The notes under the pieces were generated by a model that made no database searches, was not told the DNA's origin, and worked only from the letters and a program-made list of their open reading frames with translations. Below, in pieces: positions 25,668 through 33,369 of a stretch of 35,510 bases of DNA. Position 1 is the first letter of the stretch; each line of letters begins with the position of its first letter. The translations under genes were made by a program, and so were the position numbers. The DNA comes from Oceanicola sp. S124 (lineage in GTDB: Bacteria; Pseudomonadota; Alphaproteobacteria; Rhodobacterales; Rhodobacteraceae): contig NZ_AFPM01000101.1 of NCBI RefSeq assembly GCF_000220565.1, positions 1 through 35,510 of the forward strand, read 5' to 3'.

Positions 25668-25765
25668 ATGACGCAAAAGCCCGGCGAGATCGACTGCTGT
25701 GCCCCTTTCCCGCTGGTCTCATGCGACGGCCTTGATCTCGGCCCTCCCCAAGGCCGAGCAGAGGT

Positions 25766-26435
25766 TCACGATAGCGTTGCACCTATGGAATCCGGCGGTT
25801 TGGCGGGAGGGGTCTCTTGTTCCAGAACCGCCGCATGACAGCGGCCCGTGTCATGGGCTCCATAGGCGGTGACAGCTTCGATCTTTTCTGCGGCCGGTAT
25901 CTGCGACAGTAGTTGCGGCTGGATCAGGTTTTGCCCTGTCGCCTCGAGGTGCTTTCGAACGCGCGAATGTCGCCAGAAGCCGTGTCCATCGCAAGATGCA
26001 TCTTGCGCCATTCGCGGTTGCGCGTCGCAACATGCTTGCGCGAAAGCCATTCTCCACCCCTTTGAAAGCGGCTTCCAGCGCTGTTGATAGCAAATTCAAA
26101 GGCGCACCGGAGCACCGATACGGGATCCGCACCGCGATCCGAGCCTGACGCCGGCACAGCGTCGAATAGTCCAGAACGCGCCAGTCGAGCCCAGCCGTCT
26201 CAATCAGGCTGGCCACCAGACCCAGGGTCTGGCTGAGCGGCACTTTCAGCATCAAACAGGTTTGAATGGCGCTACCGGAGAAGGTCTCTGGAAGCCCAAG
26301 CTTGCCGCTTCGGTTCGCTTGCCACGACATCTCAGGATCGTACCAGACCGACAACGATCCACGCCGCTTCAGGGCGGCGCCATAGTCGGACCAATTCGTC
26401 GCGCGGTGGCGGGTGTCGGAAGGCCTTGGCAGGCC
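25766..26435 (-). pseudogene. IS5-family transposase, frameshifted and truncated
   Basis: Read from about 26435 downward: ATNWSDYGAALKRRGSLS, VWYDPEMSWQANRSGK, GSAIQTCLMLKVPLSQTLG, LDWRVLDYSTLCRRQ and IPYRCSGAPLNLL, all diagnostic of IS5 transposases. A frameshift near 26085 leads to GGEWLSRKHVATRNREWRKM, and a second near 25950 to IPAAEKIEAVTAYGAHDTGR, ending at a TGA at 25766. The catalytic DDE acids are damaged: the first Asp (VDSTG in relatives) is Asn in INSAG, and the second (TADGAYDT) is Tyr in TAYGAHDT. The C-terminal third with the Glu is missing, and no ATG fits the N-terminus. The copy is dead and old. Confidence 0.85.
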
Positions 26436-26500
26436 ATCGCATCAAACCATTGGGCTTCCCGAGGTGAATCCTTCCCATCGATATGTGCAACAACGCCCTC
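25770..26500 (-). mobile_element. Degenerate IS5-family insertion sequence remnant
   Basis: Holds a broken IS5-type transposase on the minus strand. The upstream end (plus-strand 26479-26500, read on the minus strand as GAGGGCGTTGTTGCAC...) looks like an IS5-group terminal repeat. A weaker, gapped match in the opposite orientation is at 25771-25787 (ATAGCGTTGCACCTATG). If both are ends, the element is about 730 bp, shorter than a typical 830-1050 bp relative, in line with loss of the transposase C-terminal third. No clear target duplication was found. The DNA at 25668-25769 and 26501-26651 has no recognisable gene. The ends are tentative; the family is not. Confidence 0.7.
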
Positions 26501-26651
26501 GAAGACTTCTGCTTCCAGTTTCCGGCAAAGGCACCTTTGAAAGGGCAGAGAAGGTCCGGAAACCGCCCTTCGTGCTGATGCCCGGCGTCATGCTACGGGT
26601 CGTGTGAACATCGTGGAAGGCCTGCAAGCCGACACTCGCGTCCAAGCCCCC

Positions 26652-28022
26652 TCAACAATTCGGCACGTTCACCGCGAGCCCTCCCAGCGAGGTCTCCTTG
26701 TAATGCTCGTGCATGTCGCGCCCCGTCTGGCGCATGGTCTCGATACAGGCATCCAGCGGGACGAAGTGGCGACCGTCTCCGCGCAGCGCCAGAGAAGCCG
26801 CCGAGACGGCCTTGATCGCGCCGAGGCCGTTGCGCTCGATGCAGGGGACCTGGACGAGGCCCGCGACCGGGTCGCAGGTCATGCCCAGGTGATGCTCAAG
26901 CGCGATCTCGGCGGCGTTCTCGATCTGCTCGGGCGTGCCACCCATGACGGCGCAGAGGCCGGCGGCGGCCATGGCGGCGGCGCTGCCCACTTCCGCCTGA
27001 CACCCGGCTTCGGCGCCCGAGATCGAGGCGTTGTACTTGACCAGCCCGCCGATGGCGGAAGCGGTCAGGAAGAACTCGGTTACCCGCTGCGGGGTGGCCG
27101 TGGGGACATGGGTCAGCCAGTATTTCACCACTGCTGGCATCACGCCCGCCGCTCCGTTGGTCGGCGCCGTGACCACCTGGCCCCCGGCGGCGTTTTCCTC
27201 GTTCACTGCCATCGCGTAGCAGGAGATCCAGTCGTTGACGACATGGGGCGGGGCGAGGTTCTTGCCCGCTTCCTGTTTCAGCGCTTCGTGGATGGCGCGG
27301 GCGCGGCGGCGCACGGCGAGGCCGCCGGGAAGCAGGCCCTCGTTGCTCAGCCCCCGGTCGATGCAATCCGACATCACCTGCCAGATCCGGCCGACGCCCT
27401 GCGACAGGTCGGGGCGGCCCCTAGCGGTCTCGTTCGCGGCCTTCATCTGGGCGATGGTCAGGCCCGAGGCGCGGGCCATCTCCAGCATCTCCGCCGCCGA
27501 CTTGAAGGGGTAGGGGACGGGACTGCCCTCGGCCTTGTCCTCGCCCGAGGCCAGCTCGGCCTCGGTCAGCACGAAGCCGCCGCCGACCGAGTAGTAGATC
27601 TCGGACAGGATCACGTCGCCCTGGGCGTCCAGCGCCATCAGCTTCATGCCATTGGGGTGGCCGGGCAGCGGGGTGTCGTAGTCGAAGATCAGGTCGGTCT
27701 CGGGGGCGAAGGCCAGCGTCCCGAGGCCCGGCGGTGTGACGGTGCCGGACCCGCTGATCGCCGCCAGCGCGGCCTCGGCCTTGGCGTCGTCGTAGCTGTC
27801 TGGCAGGAAGCCGGCGAGGCCGAGGATGGTGGCGCGGTCGGTGGCGTGGCCCTTGCCGGTAAAGGCCAGCGAGCCATGCAGCGAGGCGCGCAGGCCCTTC
27901 GCCTCGAACGGCGCGGCGCGCAGCCGGTCGAGGAAGCGTCCGCCCGCCACCATGGGCCCCATGGTATGGGAGGAAGACGGGCCAACGCCGATCTTGAAGA
28001 TCTCGAAGACGGAAAGAAACAT
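26652..28022 (-). CDS. sdaA: L-serine ammonia-lyase (iron-sulfur L-serine dehydratase)
   Basis: A 456-residue single-chain enzyme that deaminates L-serine to pyruvate and ammonia with a [4Fe-4S] cluster. The N-terminal regulatory (ASB-like) domain opens [20 protein letters not shown]. The catalytic domain has [19 protein letters not shown] (272-290), [13 protein letters not shown] (Cys341), [14 protein letters not shown] (Cys383, Cys394) and the C-terminal residue Cys456. In the Legionella enzyme the last Cys folds back onto the fourth iron (tail-in-mouth) until substrate displaces it, and the pattern here is the same. Its gene is divergent from rpiA across 311 bp. The downstream side meets the IS remnant, whose insertion did not reach this gene. 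Confidence 0.96.
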   Translation of the reverse strand: MFLSVFEIFKIGVGPSSSHTMGPMVAGGRFLDRLRAAPFEAKGLRASLHGSLAFTGKGHATDRATILGLAGFLPDSYDDAKAEAALAAISGSGTVTPPGLGTLAFAPETDLIFDYDTPLPGHPNGMKLMALDAQGDVILSEIYYSVGGGFVLTEAELASGEDKAEGSPVPYPFKSAAEMLEMARASGLTIAQMKAANETARGRPDLSQGVGRIWQVMSDCIDRGLSNEGLLPGGLAVRRRARAIHEALKQEAGKNLAPPHVVNDWISCYAMAVNEENAAGGQVVTAPTNGAAGVMPAVVKYWLTHVPTATPQRVTEFFLTASAIGGLVKYNASISGAEAGCQAEVGSAAAMAAAGLCAVMGGTPEQIENAAEIALEHHLGMTCDPVAGLVQVPCIERNGLGAIKAVSAASLALRGDGRHFVPLDACIETMRQTGRDMHEHYKETSLGGLAVNVPNC

Positions 28023-28333
28023 GCAGTACCCCTGTTTGCGCCCAGCCTAGCTTATGGCCGGGGGCAAGCACCACCGAAAGCGACCCGGGGCGGCGTGGGC
28101 GCGGCATCGGGCCAGTGCCGGACGTGGGCCGCATGCGGGCCGGATGTGGGCCGCTTTCGGTGGCGCCCGTGGCGACAGGTGCGGCGAAGGTGGCGCTTGT
28201 CCCCGGCGGGATGCCAGGCTGCAGTCCCGACCAGATGCCCATTTGTCGCGGGCGCATCGGGATAGGGGACGATTCCGCACTCGCTTCCGCGGCCTCGAAT
28301 TCCTATAACCCGGAGAAACAAGGGAGACCCAGG
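28023..28333. repeat. sdaA-rpiA divergent region with inverted and direct repeats
   Basis: A 12-base perfect inverted repeat (CCACCGAAAGCG 28071-28082, CGCTTTCGGTGG 28152-28163) flanks 69 bases. Inside are two 22-base direct units, CCGGACGTGGGCCGC at 28118 and CCGGATGTGGGCCGC at 28140, with a possible third, more diverged copy near 28092. The region also holds the promoters: TATAAC at 28304-28309 is a fair -10 for rpiA, though no good -35 matches it. The repeats could bind a regulator of sdaA, which starts at 28022, or be neutral. No gene was seen. Confidence 0.6.
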
Positions 28334-29122
28334 ATGAGCGGAGAGCTTTCCCCCATCGACAAGGCCAAGTTCCTTGCCGCCAAGCGGGCGGTGGATTTCG
28401 TCGAGGACGGCATGCGCGTCGGGCTCGGCACCGGCAGCACGGCAGCCTGGATGGTGCGTCTGCTGGGGGAGCGGGTGCGCGAGGAGGGGCTGAAGATCGC
28501 CGGCGTGCCGACCTCGACACGCACGGCGGAGCTGGCCCGCGACATGGGCATCCGGGTGATCTCGCTCGACGAGGCGAAGTGGCTGGACCTGACCATCGAC
28601 GGCGCCGACGAGGTCGACGGTGACCTGAACCTGGTCAAGGGCGGCGGCGGGGCCCTGCTGCAGGAAAAGATCGTCGCCACGGCCAGCGACCGTATGGTGG
28701 TGATCGCCGATGCGGCGAAAGAGGTCGAGGCCCTGGGCGCCTTCCCCCTGCCGGTCGAGGTGATCCCCTTCGGCTGGCAGACCACGCAGGCGCTGGTGGA
28801 AGAGATGCTGATCTCGATGGACGTGCTGGGCCGGGACACCACGCTGCGGATGAACGGCGGCGCGCCCTATGTCACCGACGAGGGCAACCACATCCTCGAC
28901 CTGCACCTGAACCGCATCGGCAATGCCCGGGAACTGGCACTGGTGATGAACCAGATCCCCGGGGTGGTTGAAAACGGGCTCTTCATTGATATCTGCGACA
29001 CGCTGGTCATCGGCCACGGCTCGGGCCGGGTCGAGACCCGCGACATCAATGACGGAACGGTCGAGGACATGCGCCTGGACTTCGTCGAGGACGACAACCT
29101 GTTCCGCGATCTCTCGGACTGA
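28334..29122 (+). CDS. rpiA: Ribose-5-phosphate isomerase A
   Basis: A 262-residue enzyme that interconverts ribose 5-phosphate and ribulose 5-phosphate in the pentose phosphate pathway. In photo- or chemoautotrophic relatives it also serves the Calvin cycle. Seen: phosphate-binding LGTGSTAAW (31-39), the catalytic-site TIDGADEVDGDLNLVKGGGG (87-106) with active-site Asp and Glu, and PGVVENGLFIDI near the C-terminus. The ATG at 28334 follows AAGGGAGA by about seven bases; longer in-frame openings across the repeat region are rejected. gor follows after 80 bp on the same strand, so the two may share a transcript and couple NADPH supply with glutathione reduction. Confidence 0.97.
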   Translation: MSGELSPIDKAKFLAAKRAVDFVEDGMRVGLGTGSTAAWMVRLLGERVREEGLKIAGVPTSTRTAELARDMGIRVISLDEAKWLDLTIDGADEVDGDLNLVKGGGGALLQEKIVATASDRMVVIADAAKEVEALGAFPLPVEVIPFGWQTTQALVEEMLISMDVLGRDTTLRMNGGAPYVTDEGNHILDLHLNRIGNARELALVMNQIPGVVENGLFIDICDTLVIGHGSGRVETRDINDGTVEDMRLDFVEDDNLFRDLSD

Positions 29123-29202
29123 CCGGCCAGGTCGCTCCACCCTGAATTTCGTCGCGCCGATCCTCCCCTTGCGCGACCCCTGCAAGACCCGAAGGAGCGT
29201 CC

Positions 29203-30585
29203 ATGAGCGACGAAACCCCATTCGACTATGATCTCTTCGTCATTGGCGCCGGTTCCGGCGGCGTGCGCGCGGCCCGCGTGGCCGCAGGCGAGACCGGCGC
29301 CCGCGTCGCCATCGCCGAGGAAAGCCGCTACGGCGGGACCTGTGTCATCCGGGGCTGCGTGCCGAAGAAGCTGATGGTCTTTGCCTCGGGCTACGGCCGC
29401 ATGGCCGACGAGGCCCGCGCCTATGGCTGGGACATCGAGGAGAAGGGGTTCTCCTGGGATGCCTTCAAACCCAAGCTGGAAGCCGAGCTTGACCGGCTGG
29501 AAGCCATCTACCAGCGCCTGCTGGACGGCTCGGGCGTCGACAAGTTCAACCAGCGCGCCACGGTGGCCGATGCCCATACGGTGCGCCTGGCCGATGGCTC
29601 CACGAAAACGGCCAAGCATATCCTGGTGGCCACCGGCGGGCGTCCGGTGAAGCCGGATCTGCCGGGCGCCGAGCTGGGCATCACCTCGAACGAGATCTTC
29701 CACGTCGCCGAACTGCCCAAGCGCATCCTGATCATCGGCGGCGGGTACATCGGCTGCGAGTTCGCGGGCATCCTGAACGGTCTGGGCAGCGAGGTGACGC
29801 AGTACTATCGCGGTACCCAGGTGCTGCGCGGCTTCGACGACGAGGCGCGCGGGCTGATCGCCGACGAGATGCGCGCCGCCGGGATCGACCTGCAGGTGGA
29901 AACCGACGTCGTGAAGCTGGAGAAGGACGCCGACGGCATCCGCGTCTTCGACACCAGGGGCCGCGAGACCATCTTCGACCAGGTGCTCTTTGCCACCGGC
30001 CGCGCGCCCAACACCGACGGCATGGGCCTGGCCGAGGCCGGCGTCGAGCTGGGCCGCAATGGCGAGGTCATCGTGGATGACTTCAGCCAGACCGCCGTGC
30101 CCTCGATCTGGGCCATCGGCGACGTCACCGACCGCGTGCAGCTGACCCCGGTGGCGATCCGCGAGGGCATGGCCTTTGTCTCGACCGTGTTCCGCGGCGT
30201 GCCGATGAAGCCCGACCACGAGCTGATCCCGACGGCGATCTTCACCCAGCCCGAGATGGGCACGGTGGGCATGTCCGAGGAGGAGGCCATCCAGAAGGCC
30301 GGCGAGCCGCTGGAGATCTACACCACCTCGTTCAAGCCGATGCAGCAGAGCTTCGCCGGCACCGCGGCGCAGAAGATCCTGATGAAGCTGGTCGTCGGCA
30401 AGCAGAGCCGCAAGGTTCTGGGCTGTCATATCGTCGGCCCCTCGGCGGGCGAGATGATCCAGCTTGCGGGAATCGCCGTAAAGATGGGGGCGACGAAAGA
30501 GGATTTCGACCGTACGGTGGCCGTACATCCGACCGCGGCGGAAGAGATCGTGACCATGCGCAACCCGACGCGGACCCTGGGCTGA
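29203..30585 (+). CDS. gor: Glutathione-disulfide reductase
   Basis: A 460-residue flavoprotein that reduces oxidised glutathione with NADPH. Seen: the FAD-binding VIGAGSGGVRAAR (13-25), the redox-active disulfide GGTCVIRGCVPKK (Cys47, Cys52), the NADPH-binding IIGGGYIGCEFAG, and the two Arg that choose NADPH over NADH in YYRGTQVLRGFD. The second FAD segment is WAIGDVTDR, and the C-terminal active-site pair is His442/Glu447 in HPTAAEE. The two NADPH-site Arg and the CVIRGC disulfide context separate it from lipoamide and mercuric reductases. GAAGGAG sits five bases before the ATG. It lies between rpiA and the hflKC block. Confidence 0.96.
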   Translation: MSDETPFDYDLFVIGAGSGGVRAARVAAGETGARVAIAEESRYGGTCVIRGCVPKKLMVFASGYGRMADEARAYGWDIEEKGFSWDAFKPKLEAELDRLEAIYQRLLDGSGVDKFNQRATVADAHTVRLADGSTKTAKHILVATGGRPVKPDLPGAELGITSNEIFHVAELPKRILIIGGGYIGCEFAGILNGLGSEVTQYYRGTQVLRGFDDEARGLIADEMRAAGIDLQVETDVVKLEKDADGIRVFDTRGRETIFDQVLFATGRAPNTDGMGLAEAGVELGRNGEVIVDDFSQTAVPSIWAIGDVTDRVQLTPVAIREGMAFVSTVFRGVPMKPDHELIPTAIFTQPEMGTVGMSEEEAIQKAGEPLEIYTTSFKPMQQSFAGTAAQKILMKLVVGKQSRKVLGCHIVGPSAGEMIQLAGIAVKMGATKEDFDRTVAVHPTAAEEIVTMRNPTRTLG

Positions 30586-30634
30586 GGCCTGGCTGTCCCG
30601 GACGCGATCGTGACCCGTTCGCAAGGGAGCAAAA

Positions 30635-30662
30635 CTTGAAAATTGCCCTCCGGCTGCACAGT
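30635..30662 (+). promoter_or_regulatory. Heat-shock-like -35 element upstream of hflK
   Basis: CTTGAAA at 30635-30641 matches the -35 consensus of RpoH-type promoters, about 55 bases before hflK. No convincing RpoH -10 (CCCATNT type) lies at the right distance, so this is only a suggestion. Heat-shock control would suit the protease-regulator genes that follow. Confidence 0.25.
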
Positions 30663-30696
30663 TGGAGGGGGAGTATGTTCGACAGAAAGGCAGACA

Positions 30697-31851
30697 ATGG
30701 CTGGACAGAATGGCGGCCCCTGGGGAGGAGGCGGCGGCTCGGGCGGGCGTCCGACACCGCCCCCGGGTGGCAATGGCGGAGGCCGCGGCCCCGGTGGTAA
30801 CAACGGTGGACGCGACGACAAGCCTTCCATTCCCGATATCGACGAACTGGTGCGCAAGGGCCAGGATCAGCTGCGCGTCTTGATGGGCGGCGGCGCCGGT
30901 GGCCAGAACTCGGGCGGCGGTGCCCCCGGTGGTGGCGGTCCGCTGATCAGCCGCTCGATGGTCGGCCTTGGCCTGGCCGCGGCGGTCGTCGGTTGGCTTT
31001 TTGCCAGTGTCTACACCGTGCGTCCCGACGAGCAGTCGGTCGAACTGTTCCTCGGACAGTATTCCTCGACCGGGCAGCCGGGTCTGAACTTCGCCCCCTG
31101 GCCCTTTGTCACCCATGAGGTGATCGCCGTGACGCGCGAGCGCACGGTCGACGTGGGAGTTGGCGGCCGTGGCTCGGATGCCGGGCTGATGCTGACCGGC
31201 GACGAGAACATCGTGGATATCGACTTCCAGGTGGTCTGGAACATCACCGATCCGGCACAGTTCCTGTTCAACCTGCGCGATCCGCAGATGACCATCTCGG
31301 CCGTGTCGGAATCCGCCATGCGCGAGATCATCGCCCAGAGCGAGCTGTCGCCGATCCTCAACCGGGACCGGGGCGCCATCTCGCAGCGCCTGCGCGACCT
31401 GATCCAGTCCACCCTGGACAGCTACGGGGCCGGCATGTCGGTGATCCGTGTCAACTTCGACAAGGCCGACCCGCCCGCCGAGGTGATCGGGGCCTTCCGG
31501 GAAGTTCAGGCCGCCGAACAGCAGCGCGAACGCCTCACCAACGAGGCCGACGCCTATGCCAACCGCGTCACTGCCGAGGCCCGCGGCCAGGCCGCTCAGC
31601 TGCGCCAGGAAGCCGAAGGCTACCGCGCCCAGGTGGTGAACCAGGCCGAGGGTGAAGCCAGCCGTTTCTCTGCCGTCCTGACAGAGTACCAGAAAGCCCC
31701 CGAGGTGACCCGCAAGCGTCTCTACATCGAAGCGATGGAAGAGGTCCTTGGCGGCGTCAACAAGGTGGTCATCGACGGCGAGGCCGGATCCGGTGTCCTG
31801 CCTTACCTGCCGCTCAACCAGCTCGCGCCCTCCGGCGCCGGCAACCAGTAA
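30697..31851 (+). CDS. hflK: FtsH protease activity modulator HflK
   Basis: A 384-residue inner-membrane protein of the SPFH/band 7 family. With HflC it forms a large cage around the FtsH protease and controls membrane-protein turnover. Residues 1-82 are a Gly/Asn/Pro-rich cytoplasmic tail interrupted by the conserved helix DIDELVRKGQDQLRVLM (47-63). One membrane helix lies at about 85-107. The periplasmic SPFH domain then runs to about 290 (QPGLNFAPWPF, NIVDIDFQVVWNITD, FNLRDP), followed by an Ala/Glu/Arg coiled coil and VNKVVIDGEAGSGVLPYLPL at the end. The ATG at 30697 follows GAAAGG. hflC starts 12 bases after its stop: one operon. Confidence 0.96.
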   Translation: MAGQNGGPWGGGGGSGGRPTPPPGGNGGGRGPGGNNGGRDDKPSIPDIDELVRKGQDQLRVLMGGGAGGQNSGGGAPGGGGPLISRSMVGLGLAAAVVGWLFASVYTVRPDEQSVELFLGQYSSTGQPGLNFAPWPFVTHEVIAVTRERTVDVGVGGRGSDAGLMLTGDENIVDIDFQVVWNITDPAQFLFNLRDPQMTISAVSESAMREIIAQSELSPILNRDRGAISQRLRDLIQSTLDSYGAGMSVIRVNFDKADPPAEVIGAFREVQAAEQQRERLTNEADAYANRVTAEARGQAAQLRQEAEGYRAQVVNQAEGEASRFSAVLTEYQKAPEVTRKRLYIEAMEEVLGGVNKVVIDGEAGSGVLPYLPLNQLAPSGAGNQ

Positions 31852-31863
31852 GGGAGAGAGATC

Positions 31864-32883
31864 ATGAAAAAGTCTGCGATCCTTCTGCCCCTGGCGGCCG
31901 TGGTGGCCATTGTCGGGTTCTCTTCCTTCTTCATCGTGGACGAGCGCGAGAAGGCGCTTGTCCTGCAGTTCGGTCGGGTGATCGACGTGAAGGAAGATCC
32001 GGGCCTGGCCTTCAAGATCCCGCTGATCCAGGAAGTCGTGACCTACGACGACCGTATCCTCAGCCGTGATATCGACCCGCTGGAGATCACCCCGCTGGAT
32101 GACCGCCGCTTGGTGGTCGACGCCTTCGCCCGCTACCGCATCACCGATGTGCGCCAGTTCCGCCAGGCCAACGGCGTCGGCGGCATCGTTGCCGCCGAGG
32201 CCCGGCTCGACTCGATCCTGCGCTCGCAGACCCGGGAAGTGCTGGGCTCGGTCCGCTCGGACGAGATCCTCTCGGCCGACCGTGCCGCGCTGATGGTGCG
32301 GATCCGGGATGGCGCCTTCGACGAGGCCCAGTCGCTGGGGCTCGAGATCATTGACGTGCGCCTGAAGCGGACCGACCTGCCGACCGAGAACCTCGACGCC
32401 ACCTTCGCCCGGATGCGGGCCGAGCGTGAACGCGAGGCGGCCGACCAGATCGCCCGCGGTAACGAACGCGCCCAGGAGATCCGCGCTGAGGCCGACCGGA
32501 AGCGCGTCGAGACCGTTTCGGAAGCGCAGCGCGCGGCCGATATCATCCGTGGTGAGGCAGATGCCCGCCGCAACGCGGTCTTCGCCGAAGCCTATGGGGT
32601 GGATCCGGAGTTCTTCGACTTCTACCGCTCGCTCACCGCCTATCGGAACGCCCTGAAGGGCGATACCTCGACCATGGTGATCTCGCCTGACAGCGAGTTC
32701 TTCAACTACCTCAAGGCCAACAACCCGGGCGGCGTGCAGCCCGAACCCGTGGTCCCGGTCGAGGATCCGGCAGCGGAAGGCGCCGAAGAGGCCGCACCCG
32801 CCGCCGATGTCGTCCCCGAGGTCGCTCCCGAAGCCGCCCCCGAGGCGGCCCCGGAAGGCGACGCCGCTCCGGTGAGTGAATGA
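31864..32883 (+). CDS. hflC: FtsH protease activity modulator HflC
   Basis: A 339-residue partner of HflK. A membrane helix lies at about 4-24 (KKSAILLPLAAVVAIVGFSS). The SPFH domain follows with DEREKALVLQFGRV, DPGLAFKIPLIQEV and VDAFARYRITDVRQF, then the coiled coil MRAEREREAADQIARGNE and EAQRAADIIRGEADA. After the usual end near DSEFFNYLKANNPGG comes an added acidic, Pro/Ala-rich tail of about 45 residues with a VAPEAAPEAAPEG repeat, probably disordered. AGGGAGAGAG before the ATG is a strong ribosome site. It overlaps the next gene by four bases. Many alphaproteobacterial HflC proteins stop near residue 295, so the tail is the only odd part. Confidence 0.96.
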   Translation: MKKSAILLPLAAVVAIVGFSSFFIVDEREKALVLQFGRVIDVKEDPGLAFKIPLIQEVVTYDDRILSRDIDPLEITPLDDRRLVVDAFARYRITDVRQFRQANGVGGIVAAEARLDSILRSQTREVLGSVRSDEILSADRAALMVRIRDGAFDEAQSLGLEIIDVRLKRTDLPTENLDATFARMRAEREREAADQIARGNERAQEIRAEADRKRVETVSEAQRAADIIRGEADARRNAVFAEAYGVDPEFFDFYRSLTAYRNALKGDTSTMVISPDSEFFNYLKANNPGGVQPEPVVPVEDPAAEGAEEAAPAADVVPEVAPEAAPEAAPEGDAAPVSE

Positions 32884-33089
32884 TCCAGCAGGCGCTTGCC
32901 ACGGGCCTCCTGGCCCTTGGCATCGTCTGTCTTGTCGAGGGGCTGGCCTGGGGGCTGGCCCCTTCGCTTGTCGAGCGTCTGCTGGCCGCCCTTGCGACGA
33001 TGAGCGAGGCTGACCGCCGAAAGATCGGGCTTCTCGCCATGGCGGCGGGGGTGCTTCTGCTCTGGGCGGCGAAGACGCTGGGGGCGTGA
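32880..33089 (+). CDS. DUF2065 small membrane protein
   Basis: A 69-residue protein translated from an ATG overlapping the hflC stop (ATGA), so coupled to it. Two hydrophobic segments (about 4-30 and 48-66) enclose a short polar loop with TMSEADRRKIG. The pattern LxxxGIVCLVEGLAWGLAP and GLLAMAAGVLLLWAAKTLG fits DUF2065 (YjeT-like, PF09838). In many Proteobacteria this gene sits beside hflKC, which suggests a helper role with the HflKC-FtsH complex, but no activity is known. Short length and full conservation of position make it a real gene. Confidence 0.9.
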   Translation: MIQQALATGLLALGIVCLVEGLAWGLAPSLVERLLAALATMSEADRRKIGLLAMAAGVLLLWAAKTLGA

Positions 33090-33099
33090 CGTGATTTGT

Positions 33100-33116
33100 C
33101 ATTTCAACGAAATGAG
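33100..33116. terminator. Small inverted repeat after the hflKC block
   Basis: TCATTTC (33100-33106) and GAAATGA (33110-33116) pair around a three-base loop, just after the DUF2065 stop. AT-rich and without a T-run, it may be a weak terminator or a regulator site for degP. The rest of 33117-33369 is AT-patched (AAAAATTTACGAAAAATAAG near 33145) and probably holds the degP promoter; TTGTGT and TAGATT spaced by 16 bases end near 33291. Confidence 0.35.
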
Positions 33117-33369
33117 CCCTGCACGGGGGCACGCGCAGCGGTGAAAAATTTACGAAAAATAAGGGGTTTGCGGGGAAAGGTGGGGGCAGGCGGCTGCGCC
33201 GCGGGTCGGCAAGACTTCTCTCACCCGGGCCTCACATCCTGTTGACGCGCCGCGACGGGCCTTTGTGTTGCGCCCTGATCGGCCTAGATTAGAAACAACG
33301 ACAGGCCCGGTCCTCGGGATACCCCTCGGGGGCGGACCAGGGTTTCTTCAGCAAGAAGGAGAATTGGGA

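Noticed and set aside
28867..33132. A 1421-codon minus-strand open frame antisense to rpiA, gor, hflK, hflC and the DUF2065 gene
   Set aside because: Its translation is rich in His, Gly, Arg and Asp, with no domain and no ribosome site. It mirrors the codon bias of five well-supported genes in GC-rich DNA.
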